A DNA stretch of 8,407 nt from Proteobacteria bacterium UBA1847 (GCA_002338605.1 DDIP01000170.1:3001-11407), one strand, 5' to 3'. Positions 1-6,658 are shown, numbered from the stretch's first letter. A program made the numbers and translations. Notes: generated from the letters alone by a model not told the origin.

Positions 1-1170
1 CCGTGCAGGACCTGCCACGGCGATCTGCCCGACAAGCCAGAGTGTCAGCATCGCGATGGGAATCACGTACCATGACAGGGGTTGCAGACTGAACGCATTG
101 ACCAGCGCAATATTCAGCAATACAGCGAGGATGGCGCCAACGCCGATGCCCAAACTGCTGACGATGAAATTCTCCACCATGAAGTAGCGCATGATCGCAA
201 AGCGCGTCGCACCCAGCGCGCGCCGAATGCCAATCTGGCGCGTACGCCGGCTGACGTTGAAACTCGCGAGGCCGATAATTCCGAGGCCGGTGATGATCAC
301 CAGGAGGACGACAATAAAGCTAAGCATCTTTACCAGCGCCGACTCGTCCAGGTAGGCGAGTTTTCGAACCTGGTCCATCGTCTTCACGCTGCGAATGATA
401 CGGCCTTTGTTACTGGCGGACAGCATCTCCTCGACCTGCGGCATCAGTGAATCGCGATAGCCGGGTTCAGTACGCACGATATAGGTCTGGTTGGTGCCCA
501 GCCGGCGCTGCGGGATCAGCATTGATCGCTCGACGCCGGTCCAGGATTGCCAGGGTGCCTGCAGGCGGTCAATGACACCGACGATATTGACGGGATCGTC
601 ATCGCCAAGGTACAGGGTCTTGCCGACCACCGAGCCGGATTCGTCAGGAAACAGCTCCTTCGCGAGTGCCTCGGTAATAACGGCGTAGGCAGGCCAGGTA
701 TTGGACTCCGGATCCTTGAATGAAACCTGGTTCGGAGCAAAGTTCTTGCCGTCGATAATTGTTGCACCAAACGCGTCGACACCGTGTTCATCGGCGAAGT
801 AAATGGCAGAACCAACAGACTCGGTGCTGTTGGCGCCCGGTTCGGTTTGCACGCTCTCGGACCAGCCGCCCTGCCGTAACGGATACGAATTGCTGGCGAC
901 AGCAGCGCGTACGCCGGGCAGGTTTCGAATCAGGTCAAGGTCTTCTTCGACCAGCGATCGCATATCGGCATCCGGCTCAAACGACGCACTGGAGAGCGCG
1001 AATGTATTCGCTTCGTCCATGCCGCTGTCACGCGCGATGGCATCGTTCTGCTCCTGCATGATCGCAACCGCATTCACCATGATGGTCATCGTGACCGCAA
1101 TCTGCAGCGCAATCAGGATGTACCCGGCCTTTGCGCTCAGCATGGCTCGAAAAACTGGACCAAATTCCAT
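1..1170 (-). CDS. MacB/FtsX-family ABC transporter permease B (3' end cut by window edge)
   Basis: Membrane subunit of the ABC exporter encoded by this operon. Translation from the ATG at 1168-1170 stays open for 390 codons to the left edge. A signal-anchor helix lies at about residues 17-37, a large periplasmic MacB-core-like domain at about 40-275, then three helices at about 281-305, 331-355 and 366-386. Just after the second helix comes the hallmark cytoplasmic motif RRTRQIGIRRALGAT (308-322), typical of MacB/FtsX permeases contacting the ATPase. The visible end (GQIAVAGPAR) is the usual position of the final cytoplasmic tail, so probably only 10-20 residues are missing. The start is supported by AGGAG 7 bp upstream and lies 9 bp after the stop of permease A, so it is the last known gene of the operon. 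It differs clearly in sequence from permease A, which points to a heterodimer. The substrate cannot be read from the sequence. Confidence 0.9.
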   Translation of the reverse strand, partial: MEFGPVFRAMLSAKAGYILIALQIAVTMTIMVNAVAIMQEQNDAIARDSGMDEANTFALSSASFEPDADMRSLVEEDLDLIRNLPGVRAAVASNSYPLRQGGWSESVQTEPGANSTESVGSAIYFADEHGVDAFGATIIDGKNFAPNQVSFKDPESNTWPAYAVITEALAKELFPDESGSVVGKTLYLGDDDPVNIVGVIDRLQAPWQSWTGVERSMLIPQRRLGTNQTYIVRTEPGYRDSLMPQVEEMLSASNKGRIIRSVKTMDQVRKLAYLDESALVKMLSFIVVLLVIITGLGIIGLASFNVSRRTRQIGIRRALGATRFAIMRYFMVENFIVSSLGIGVGAILAVLLNIALVNAFSLQPLSWYVIPIAMLTLWLVGQIAVAGPAR

Positions 1171-1179
1171 GGTGATCTC

Positions 1180-2499
1180 CTACTGAATTCGTAATGTCGC
1201 TGCAGGCGAAATTCTGCAGGCGCGCCAGGTTGGATACAGCGCTGCTCCCAGCGCCGAGACAATAGCGAGTGCCACGGCAACAAAAATCATCGACCAGTCC
1301 ATGCGCAACAGGTTCTTGATGAACTCGTACTCGGCATAAATGTTCTCGATACCCTGCAGCCCGAGCCAGGTCAGCCCGATGCCGAGCAAGCCGCCGGCCA
1401 TGCCGATCAGGCCGGCCTCGATGATGTACTGCGAGAACAATGCAGACTTGCTTGCACCGAGCGCACGGCGGAGACTGATGTCATTGGTTCGCCGCATGAC
1501 TTTCGCCAGCAACAGGCCGATCGTGTTCAGCAGACATACGACCAGGAACAACACTGCAAGACTGAGCAGCATGTTGACGTTGTCGTCAACAACGTCCCGG
1601 TTGTCGAGCCACTCGGCAGGCGTGCTGAGGCGATTATTCAGCTCGCGCGGAAAGCGCCCCAGCAGTTTCTGCTCGCTGACATAGGCGTCCAGGAACTCTG
1701 CATAGTCCTGACGTTCGGCCTCGTTCCTGAGTTCAACCCACATCTGCATCCAGATGCATTCGGATGCGAGGAACGCGTCGTAGCCGCCTTCACCGGAGGG
1801 TTTCCAGCAACTGGTGTTGCCGCTGCTACCAAATTTTCCGCTGATCGCCAGTGAGAACGGCAGGTAAATGCGCTCGGGCTCTTCAAAGGGATTGTTGTTG
1901 ACATCGTAAAATTTCGGGACCGGCGTCCAGGGTGCCAGTACGCCGACGACCCGGTAAGTTTCATCATTCATACGCAACAATTCGCCGACCGAATTCTTGC
2001 CGCCGAACAACTCTTCGTTGATGCTCGATGACAGCACGACCACACGTTCCTCGGAAACATCTGAAGACCGATCCCAGCCGCTGCCGAAAGCGAACGGTAC
2101 ATCGAACATCGCGAAAAAATCGGCTGTTGCTGCTCTTACCGTTTCCTGGAACGGTCGTGCATCTTCGTTGGCCGGTTGCACGACACGACCAGACTTGAAG
2201 CTGACGACCTGCCGGTACGCCCGGCCGGCGTCGTGCAAAGCTTTGGCATCCAGGTAGGTGAGTTGTTCAGGCGGCTCATCGGGGTCCTCATAGGGCTCGT
2301 CAGGACTCCAGTTGTCGACCTGGACGTGAAATAACACGTCATTCTTGTGTGCGATCGGATTGTCACTCATCACATGCCGGACGTTGACGATCGTCATGCA
2401 GGCGCCAATGCCAATCGCAATCGCCGCAACCATCAGTGCACTGAGCGCCGGGTTGGCGCGGATGCTGAGCAATCCGAGCCGCAGGTAGTATCGAAACAT
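1180..2499 (-). CDS. MacB/FtsX-family ABC transporter permease A
   Basis: Complete 439-residue inner-membrane permease, the usual length for a MacB-type permease lacking the fused ATPase. An N-terminal helix lies at about 19-40, a periplasmic domain at about 45-300, and three C-terminal helices at about 308-332, 356-383 and 402-424. The coupling motif RRTNDISLRRALGAS (336-350) sits on the cytoplasmic side after helix 2, and the tail PTWRACRISPAATLRIQ matches the family ending. The periplasmic domain has an acidic, proline-rich stretch at about 65-80 and two cysteines (231 and 248) that could form a disulfide. The ATG has GGGAG 6 bp upstream. The gene starts 14 bp after the ATPase stop and ends 9 bp before permease B, so the three are very likely co-transcribed and co-translated. 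With the separate ATPase it should form the transmembrane part of a mechanotransmission-type exporter that acts on periplasmic or membrane substrates. The substrate is unknown. Confidence 0.92.
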   Translation of the reverse strand: MFRYYLRLGLLSIRANPALSALMVAAIAIGIGACMTIVNVRHVMSDNPIAHKNDVLFHVQVDNWSPDEPYEDPDEPPEQLTYLDAKALHDAGRAYRQVVSFKSGRVVQPANEDARPFQETVRAATADFFAMFDVPFAFGSGWDRSSDVSEERVVVLSSSINEELFGGKNSVGELLRMNDETYRVVGVLAPWTPVPKFYDVNNNPFEEPERIYLPFSLAISGKFGSSGNTSCWKPSGEGGYDAFLASECIWMQMWVELRNEAERQDYAEFLDAYVSEQKLLGRFPRELNNRLSTPAEWLDNRDVVDDNVNMLLSLAVLFLVVCLLNTIGLLLAKVMRRTNDISLRRALGASKSALFSQYIIEAGLIGMAGGLLGIGLTWLGLQGIENIYAEYEFIKNLLRMDWSMIFVAVALAIVSALGAALYPTWRACRISPAATLRIQ

Positions 2500-2513
2500 C
2501 GTCGTCTCCCGAA

Positions 2514-3215
2514 TCAGGCGTTGGCGGCCGCAGCGAAATGGAGCTCGGGCGGCCCGTCGCTGACCTGGCCGTCGCGAACAAAGATATTGCGTTTCGCCCG
2601 ATTGGCGAGTGTGAGTTCGTGGGTCACCATGATAATCGTCGTGCCGCCGTCGTTAATTTCGGCGAGCAGGTCAAGCACGCTTTCCGCCATATTCGTATCG
2701 AGGTTGCCGGTTGGCTCATCCGCCAGCAGAAAACGCGGTTCACCGGCCAGTGCGCGTGCGATCGCAACGCGTTGTTGCTGGCCACCTGACAATTGTCCCG
2801 GGTAATGCTTCATGCGTGAGGTCAGACCCACCATGTCGAGGCATTTTTCTATGCGACGCTTGCGTTCGTCTGCATTGAAGCCCCGATAGCGAAGCGGCAC
2901 GTCGACATTGTCGAAGACATCGAGTTCGGGGATCAGGTTGAAACTCTGGAAAATAAAACCGATTTTCTCGTTACGGACTTTCGACCGTTGCCGGTCATTC
3001 AGGGAGGAGATATCGCGACCGTCGAGTTCATAGGTTCCGCTGGTCAGTTCTTCCAGCATGCCGGCAATATTGAGGAAGGTCGTCTTGCCCGACCCGGACG
3101 GGCCGGTGACGGACACGAACTCGCCCTCGTCGACCGTTAGCGAGAACTCGCGAAGCGCGTGTGTCTCAACCATGTCGGTACGATACGTCTTTGATACTGA
3201 CTTCATTTTCAACAT
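2514..3215 (-). CDS. ABC transporter ATP-binding protein (MacB/LolD type)
   Basis: Cytoplasmic ATPase of the exporter, 233 residues, the normal length for a stand-alone LolD/MacB-class nucleotide-binding subunit. All catalytic motifs are intact: Walker A GPSGSGKTT (38-46), Q-loop glutamine 90 in FIFQSFNLIP, signature LSGGQQQRVAIARAL (142-156), Walker B RFLLADEP with catalytic Glu167, D-loop NLD (171-173) and H-loop His199 in MVTHE. The segment around QSFNLIPELDVFDNV is typical of this subfamily, which pairs with FtsX-type permeases. A GGGAG lies 9 bp before the ATG; a second ATG three codons in is a possible alternative. It begins 15 bp after the adaptor gene and is followed by the two permeases, so it presumably binds their RRALGA coupling regions. 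LolD itself is unlikely because the neighbours are an adaptor and two MacB-like permeases, not LolC/LolE. No gene symbol is assigned because several paralogous systems look alike. Confidence 0.95.
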   Translation of the reverse strand: MLKMKSVSKTYRTDMVETHALREFSLTVDEGEFVSVTGPSGSGKTTFLNIAGMLEELTSGTYELDGRDISSLNDRQRSKVRNEKIGFIFQSFNLIPELDVFDNVDVPLRYRGFNADERKRRIEKCLDMVGLTSRMKHYPGQLSGGQQQRVAIARALAGEPRFLLADEPTGNLDTNMAESVLDLLAEINDGGTTIIMVTHELTLANRAKRNIFVRDGQVSDGPPELHFAAAANA

Positions 3216-3230
3216 TCCTGGTCTCCCTGC

Positions 3231-4508
3231 TCAATCAGATAACAGTACGGATTCCGCGCCGCGGAATGGATCCAGGCTGGAAATCACAATGGTTTCGCCC
3301 GCCTGCAGGCCGGACAGTATTTCGACGGCGCCGAGGCTTCTCGCGCCGGTCTGGATCGCACGGCGTTCCGCTGTGCGGTCATCGTTGATGACATAGGCAA
3401 GGCGACCGGCCCCGCTATCGAGGAACTGGCCGCGTTGCACCATCAGCACATCCTTGAATTCGGCGAGCAAGACACGCGTCGTCAGGCGCTGGTTCTGTCG
3501 CAGGTTGGTCGGGCCGTCATCGGTAAAGCGAATGCGGCTCGCGACCTGGTTGTTGATGATTTCTGGCGACACCCCCACAAGCTGGCCGGAATAGCGTTCC
3601 GAGCCGACCTGGACTTCCGCCTGCATGCCAATGGCAAGATCGTCAGCGTAGCTCTCAGGGATAAGGGCATCGATTTCGAAGCGGGTTAGGTCGACAACCG
3701 CCATTACCGGCGTATCGCGAGAAACCGCTGCCTTCTGGGCGACCAACAAGTCGCCGACGATGCCGTCCACCGGCGATTTAATCGACAGGTTGTCGATCTG
3801 CCGTCTGAGCTCATCGACCAGCAACTGCTGTCGGCTGACTTCGAATTCGCTGGCCCGCAGCTCGAAGGCGAGCCGCTCATCAAACAGGTCGGCATCTGCG
3901 ATCGCATGCTTGTAGGCAAGCTCTGCGTTCCGAAGGTCATCCTGCGCTTTTTCATAGTCGATAACGGCGATGACACCGCGATCGTTGGCATCCGACGCAC
4001 GACGCTGCTCGCGTTTCGCCGCGACAAGCGCAACTTCAGCGAGATCGGCCGACTTACGTTTATCAAGCGCCAGTTGACGCGATTCGATGCGTTGCCGCTC
4101 GAGTTCGACTTTGCGCTGTGCCAGGGACGACTCCGCCTGCCGCAACTCGCTCTTCAGTTCCGGGCTGTCGACCGTCGCGAGGACCTGGCCCGCCGTGACT
4201 TGTTCGCCCGCTTCAACCCGCAGCGTTATGCTCCCGGATGCCGTCGCGTACAAAGTTGGGCTCACTGCTGCGACAATGCGTCCCTGTACGGAAACATCGC
4301 GGACCAGGTCACCACGTGTAACAACGGCTGTACGAATCCGCTCATAGGGAATACTGACGGTCGCATTGGCCCATCGCTTTACCCAAGGTGCTGCAAACAA
4401 TATCGAGGCAAACACGGCGACACCGATGCCAAGTACCAGCAGTTGCTTGCGCCTGGGATTTGGCGGCTCGAGAGCCACATCCTGCGCTGACGTGTCGGCA
4501 ATCTTCAG
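3231..4508 (-). CDS. HlyD/MacA-like periplasmic adaptor (membrane-fusion protein), probable CTG start
   Basis: Periplasmic adaptor that would link the ABC permeases to an outer-membrane channel. Counted from the proposed CTG start it has 425 residues. A short cytoplasmic N-terminus is followed by a membrane anchor at about 23-40, a first beta/lipoyl half at about 60-113 (SGSITLRVEAGEQVTAGQVL), and a long alpha-helical hairpin at about 115-235 rich in Glu, Arg, Gln and Ala. Next come the second lipoyl half (LSIKSPVDGIVGDLL, 241-255), a beta-barrel domain at about 275-350, and a membrane-proximal region ending GLQAGETIVIS and DPFRGAES. The frame stays open upstream to 4811, but that extension is rich in His, Arg and Pro, has no domain features, and would overlap the divergent kinase gene. 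No ATG or GTG lies near the coding onset. CTG 4506-4508 has AGGGAG 6 bp upstream; TTG 4527-4529 is the alternative (432 residues). It is the first gene of the exporter operon and should set its expression. Confidence 0.88.
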   Translation of the reverse strand: MKIADTSAQDVALEPPNPRRKQLLVLGIGVAVFASILFAAPWVKRWANATVSIPYERIRTAVVTRGDLVRDVSVQGRIVAAVSPTLYATASGSITLRVEAGEQVTAGQVLATVDSPELKSELRQAESSLAQRKVELERQRIESRQLALDKRKSADLAEVALVAAKREQRRASDANDRGVIAVIDYEKAQDDLRNAELAYKHAIADADLFDERLAFELRASEFEVSRQQLLVDELRRQIDNLSIKSPVDGIVGDLLVAQKAAVSRDTPVMAVVDLTRFEIDALIPESYADDLAIGMQAEVQVGSERYSGQLVGVSPEIINNQVASRIRFTDDGPTNLRQNQRLTTRVLLAEFKDVLMVQRGQFLDSGAGRLAYVINDDRTAERRAIQTGARSLGAVEILSGLQAGETIVISSLDPFRGAESVLLSD

Positions 4509-4514
4509 TATTCT

Positions 4515-4520
4515 CTCCCT
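4515..4520 (-). promoter_or_regulatory. Shine-Dalgarno of the adaptor gene, supporting a CTG start
   Basis: On the minus strand the sequence AGGGAG is followed after 6 bp by CTG AAG ATT GCC. This is the strongest Shine-Dalgarno match near the onset of adaptor-like coding. The other genes of the operon use the same AGGAG/GGGAG style, so it favours CTG over the upstream TTG at 4527-4529, whose only help is an AAGG 9 bp upstream. The start codon choice is inference. Confidence 0.5.
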
Positions 4521-4600
4521 TGTCCCCAATGCGAGCGGCCTTTTTACACCCGCATGTCCCTTTAGATGCGGAAGACGGGAAAATCGTTTGAAGGCATTTT

Positions 4601-4630
4601 CAGGCAGTAGCTGTCGATGACAGGTGCCTG
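4601..4630. repeat. Nested inverted repeat, candidate operator or RNA hairpin
   Basis: The outer arms CAGGCA (4601-4606) and TGCCTG (4625-4630) are perfect inverted copies. Inside them, CTGTC GAT GACAG (4611-4623) is a second perfect inverted repeat with a 3-base centre. The two dyads are not exactly concentric (4 bases on one side, 1 on the other), so as RNA they would form a two-part stem with an asymmetric internal loop. The element lies about 95 bp from the adaptor start and about 75 bp from the proposed kinase start, where a shared operator would be placed. A role as a binding site is inference; it does not resemble the direct-repeat sites usual for LytTR proteins. Confidence 0.4.
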
Positions 4631-4649
4631 CGTCGCGGTGAAGCGAGTG

Positions 4650-4675
4650 TTTACCGGGACAGTGGCCTCTATAAT
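4650..4675 (+). promoter_or_regulatory. Candidate sigma-70 promoter for the kinase/regulator operon
   Basis: A perfect -10 hexamer TATAAT lies at 4670-4675. The best upstream partner is TTTACC (4650-4655), which matches TTGACA at 4 of 6 positions, but the spacer is only 14 bp, shorter than the usual 16-18. Transcription from here would begin near 4682, downstream of the ATG at 4617 but upstream of the TTG at 4704, so it supports the shorter kinase start. Confidence 0.35.
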
Positions 4676-4703
4676 CGACGGAATTGTGGCCGGAACAAGA
4701 ATC

Positions 4704-5786
4704 TTGGAAATTGACTACCTGATCCGGGACAGGGCGCGCCTGTTCTGGATTCTCAATATCAGTGGATGGACCGGGTACACGCTGACGGCGTGGCTGGGCG
4801 CGTTTGCACACGAAAAACCGGAATCGTATTTTGCCGTAATCGCTGCAACCGCAGTCAGCGGATTTCTGCTGACAATTCCGATGCGATACCTGTTCCGCGT
4901 TCTCTGGACACGTTCATTGCTGGTGCTCGCAAGCGTCATGACACTCGCCTGTTATGTTCTCGCGCTGGGCTGGCGATACCTGCAAAATATTCTCTATTAC
5001 GACTGGGTCAAGAACAGCTGGCAGCCCGAGCACCTGATGGACTATGTCGGCGGTGTCATGGGGTCGTTCTACATCCTGCTGTGCTGGAGCGGGCTCTATT
5101 TCGGCATACGCTACTACCAGACACTCCAGGACCAAACCGAGCAGACCCTGAAAGCGACATCGGCAGCGCACCAGGCGCAACTGAAAATGCTGCGCTACCA
5201 GCTGAATCCGCATTTTCTTTTCAATACGCTGAACGCGATATCGACGCTGATACTGGACGGTGCCAACGAAACGGCTAACAAGGCAGTCAGCCGCCTCAGC
5301 GATTTTCTGCGCTATACGCTCGACAACGACCCGATGTCTCGTGTCACGCTTGGTTCCGAACTCAATGCGCTGGACCTGTATCTCGAGATCGAGAAAGTGC
5401 GATTTGGTGACCGACTGGTCATCGAAAAAGCCATAGAAAGTCCGGCTGAGAGAGCGCTGGTGCCGAGCCTGATATTGCAGCCGCTGATTGAAAACGCGAT
5501 CAAATACGCGATTTCGCCCAGCGAAGAGGGAGGAACGCTGAAAATCTCGGCACGGGTGCAGCGTGGTGTGCTTGTCATGCAGGTGTCCGATACAGGACCG
5601 GGTCTCGGCAATGGCAAGAGTGAACACAAGTCGAGCGGCGTTGGCCTGAAAAATACGCGTGAACGCCTGCAGCAACTCTATGGCGACAAACAGGCTTTTA
5701 CTTTGGCCCCGAACGAACCGTCGGGCCTTGCGATCACAATCAACCTGCCGTTTGAGGAAGACGATGTTGAAAGCGCTGATAGTTGA
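4704..5786 (+). CDS. LytS/YehU-type sensor histidine kinase
   Basis: Inner-membrane sensor kinase partnered with the LytTR regulator that follows. From the TTG start it has 360 residues. Four hydrophobic segments at about 14-31, 43-60, 70-90 and 117-137 form the sensor. A short linker leads to the His_kinase domain, with the phospho-acceptor His170 in the motif QLNPHFLFNTLNAIS. The HATPase domain follows: N-box LIENAIKYA around Asn264, G1 box DTGPGLG (296-302) and G2 box GVGLKNTRERL (312-322). No periplasmic ligand-binding domain is visible, so the signal is probably sensed within the membrane. The frame extends upstream to ATG 4617 (389 residues), but that extension lacks a good Shine-Dalgarno, spans the TATAAT box and has no family-like features; many relatives begin shortly before an RARLFW-like motif, as here. 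The TTG has only a weak GGA upstream, so the start is uncertain. The gene overlaps the regulator by 23 bp. Confidence 0.9.
   Translation: MEIDYLIRDRARLFWILNISGWTGYTLTAWLGAFAHEKPESYFAVIAATAVSGFLLTIPMRYLFRVLWTRSLLVLASVMTLACYVLALGWRYLQNILYYDWVKNSWQPEHLMDYVGGVMGSFYILLCWSGLYFGIRYYQTLQDQTEQTLKATSAAHQAQLKMLRYQLNPHFLFNTLNAISTLILDGANETANKAVSRLSDFLRYTLDNDPMSRVTLGSELNALDLYLEIEKVRFGDRLVIEKAIESPAERALVPSLILQPLIENAIKYAISPSEEGGTLKISARVQRGVLVMQVSDTGPGLGNGKSEHKSSGVGLKNTRERLQQLYGDKQAFTLAPNEPSGLAITINLPFEEDDVESADS
5754..5758 (+). promoter_or_regulatory. Shine-Dalgarno fixing the response-regulator start
   Basis: GAGGA inside the last codons of the kinase gene lies 5 bp before ATG 5764. The frame is open further upstream to an ATG at 5659, but the REC domain begins exactly at MLKALIVDDEE, so this site decides the start and suggests translational coupling with the kinase. 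Confidence 0.7.
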
Positions 5787-6570
5787 CGATGAAGAACTCG
5801 CACGGCGCGGGCTTGAGATTCGCCTCGAGAAATTTCCCGATATCGAAATCTGCGCCCAGAGTCGCAATGGGCGAGAAGCCCTGGAGGCGGTCCAGGCTCA
5901 CTCACCCGACCTGATGTTTCTCGACGTGCAGATGCCCGGAATGAACGGATTCGATGTGTTGAGAAACCTGTCCACCAGCAATATGCCAGCCGTCATTTTT
6001 GTCACCGCCTACGACGAGTTCGCATTGCGAGCGTTTGACGCCAACGCACTGGACTACCTGTTGAAGCCAATCAACGATGACAGGCTGGCGGAGGCAATTG
6101 ACCGTGCACGCAAGGACTGCAATGAAAAAGATGCAGAGCAGCATCGTTCGAAACTGCTGCGCTTCGTTTGTGAGCTGACCGGCCAGGAGTTGTCGCTCGA
6201 AGCTGCACTGGCGGCATCCGAGAGCGGTATTCGCTACCCGACACGACTGGCGATTCGCGATGGCTCCGAAACGACCTGTGTCGATGTTGAAGCAATCGAC
6301 TGGATCGATGCCGCAGGCGATTACATGTGTGTGCACTCCAACGGCGAGACTCATGTGCTGAGAGGCACGATGAAGAACCTGGAAGACATTCTGAACCCGG
6401 AGATTTTTGTTCGCGTACACCGCTCCGCGATTGTGAACCGACACCGGGTCCGGTCAATGCGGCCGCACCGCAATGGTGAATATTTTCTGAACCTCGGTGG
6501 CAATACCGAGCTCAAATTAAGCCGCAAGTACAAAAGCAATATTGAACGCATAGCGCACCGTTCGTCCTGA
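5764..6570 (+). CDS. LytTR-family response regulator (REC-LytTR)
   Basis: DNA-binding response regulator of 268 residues, typical for the LytR/AlgR/YehT family. The receiver domain covers about 1-118, with acidic-pocket Asp8 and Asp9, phospho-acceptor Asp54 in MFLDVQMPGMNG, Thr81 in FVTAYDEFA and Lys101 in YLLKPI. A linker of about 40 residues follows, then the LytTR DNA-binding domain at about 160-265. That domain shows the family pattern IDWIDAAGDYMCVH, RGTMKNLEDIL and FVRVHRSAIVNRHRV, and ends in LKLSRKYKSNIERI. All phosphorelay residues are intact. The start overlaps the kinase by 23 bp, so the two proteins should be made together and act as a cognate pair. Likely targets are its own divergent spacer, the exporter operon and possibly the DUF5916 gene downstream; this is inferred from position only. 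Confidence 0.95.
   Translation: MLKALIVDDEELARRGLEIRLEKFPDIEICAQSRNGREALEAVQAHSPDLMFLDVQMPGMNGFDVLRNLSTSNMPAVIFVTAYDEFALRAFDANALDYLLKPINDDRLAEAIDRARKDCNEKDAEQHRSKLLRFVCELTGQELSLEAALAASESGIRYPTRLAIRDGSETTCVDVEAIDWIDAAGDYMCVHSNGETHVLRGTMKNLEDILNPEIFVRVHRSAIVNRHRVRSMRPHRNGEYFLNLGGNTELKLSRKYKSNIERIAHRSS
6557..6566 (+). promoter_or_regulatory. Exact match to the AlgR-type (LytTR) site ACCGTTCGTC
   Basis: The 10-mer ACCGTTCGTC, known as the binding consensus of the Pseudomonas LytTR regulator AlgR, occurs once at the end of the regulator's own gene, 93 bp before the DUF5916 start. It also encodes part of the His-Arg-Ser-Ser C-terminus, so the match may be chance. Binding by the local regulator is a guess. 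Confidence 0.25.
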
Positions 6571-6658
6571 TTCACGAACACTTCACCGCATCCCGTGCAA
6601 CCCCGTGTATTCACAAGGCGTCGAAGAGTCACCAGGTGAATGTCAGGGGGAGAGCGGT
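6571..6658 (+). other. Short intergenic region upstream of the DUF5916 gene
   Basis: This 88-bp stretch has no GC-rich stem followed by a T-run, so no terminator for the kinase/regulator operon is visible and read-through into the next gene is possible. It contains two near-identical octamers CCCGTGCA (6592-6599) and CCCGTGTA (6602-6609), spaced 10 bp apart, and a distant TTCACC/GGTGAA inverted pair (6582-6587, 6635-6640). No clear -35/-10 pair was found. Confidence 0.5.
6645..6652 (+). promoter_or_regulatory. Strong Shine-Dalgarno of the DUF5916 gene
   Basis: AGGGGGAG lies 6 bp upstream of ATG 6659 and supports that start, which also places the signal peptide correctly at the N-terminus. 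Confidence 0.65.

Larger units (their letters stand above)
4509..4703. other. Divergent intergenic control region between exporter operon and kinase/regulator genes
   Basis: About 195 bp separate the proposed adaptor start (minus strand) from the proposed kinase start (plus strand). The open frames that run through it on both strands look non-coding: they lack domain features and show unlike residue composition. It must carry the promoters for both transcription units. It holds a nested inverted repeat at 4601-4630 and a TATAAT at 4670-4675. No convincing sigma-70 promoter is visible for the minus-strand operon; the region around 4540-4570 has only weak AT-rich hexamers. Confidence 0.6.

Noticed and set aside
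82..1061. Several plus-strand open frames across the permease B region
   Set aside because: They overlap a minus-strand frame with clear MacB-family motifs and show no protein features of their own.
1741..1756. Perfect CATCTG-CATC-CAGATG hairpin
   Set aside because: It sits inside permease A, where it encodes a Trp-Met-Gln-Met segment; with no T-run it is not a terminator, and short palindromes are expected by chance.
4509..4811. Upstream extension of the adaptor frame to ATG 4811
   Set aside because: The extra 101 residues lack adaptor features, are rich in His/Arg/Pro and overlap the divergent kinase gene; a strong Shine-Dalgarno lies further in.
5659..5763. Upstream extension of the response-regulator frame
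   Set aside because: The receiver domain begins at ATG 5764 directly after a GAGGA site; the extension is the kinase's G2-box region read in another frame.
4914..5867. Long minus-strand open frame (317 codons) opposite the kinase gene
   Set aside because: It lies antisense to a gene with complete kinase motifs, has no recognisable domain, and its Arg/Phe/Gln-rich composition is what antisense reading of this GC-rich gene gives.
5902..6444. Minus-strand open frame (180 codons) opposite the response regulator
   Set aside because: It is antisense to conserved REC and LytTR domains and shows no domain or start signal of its own.
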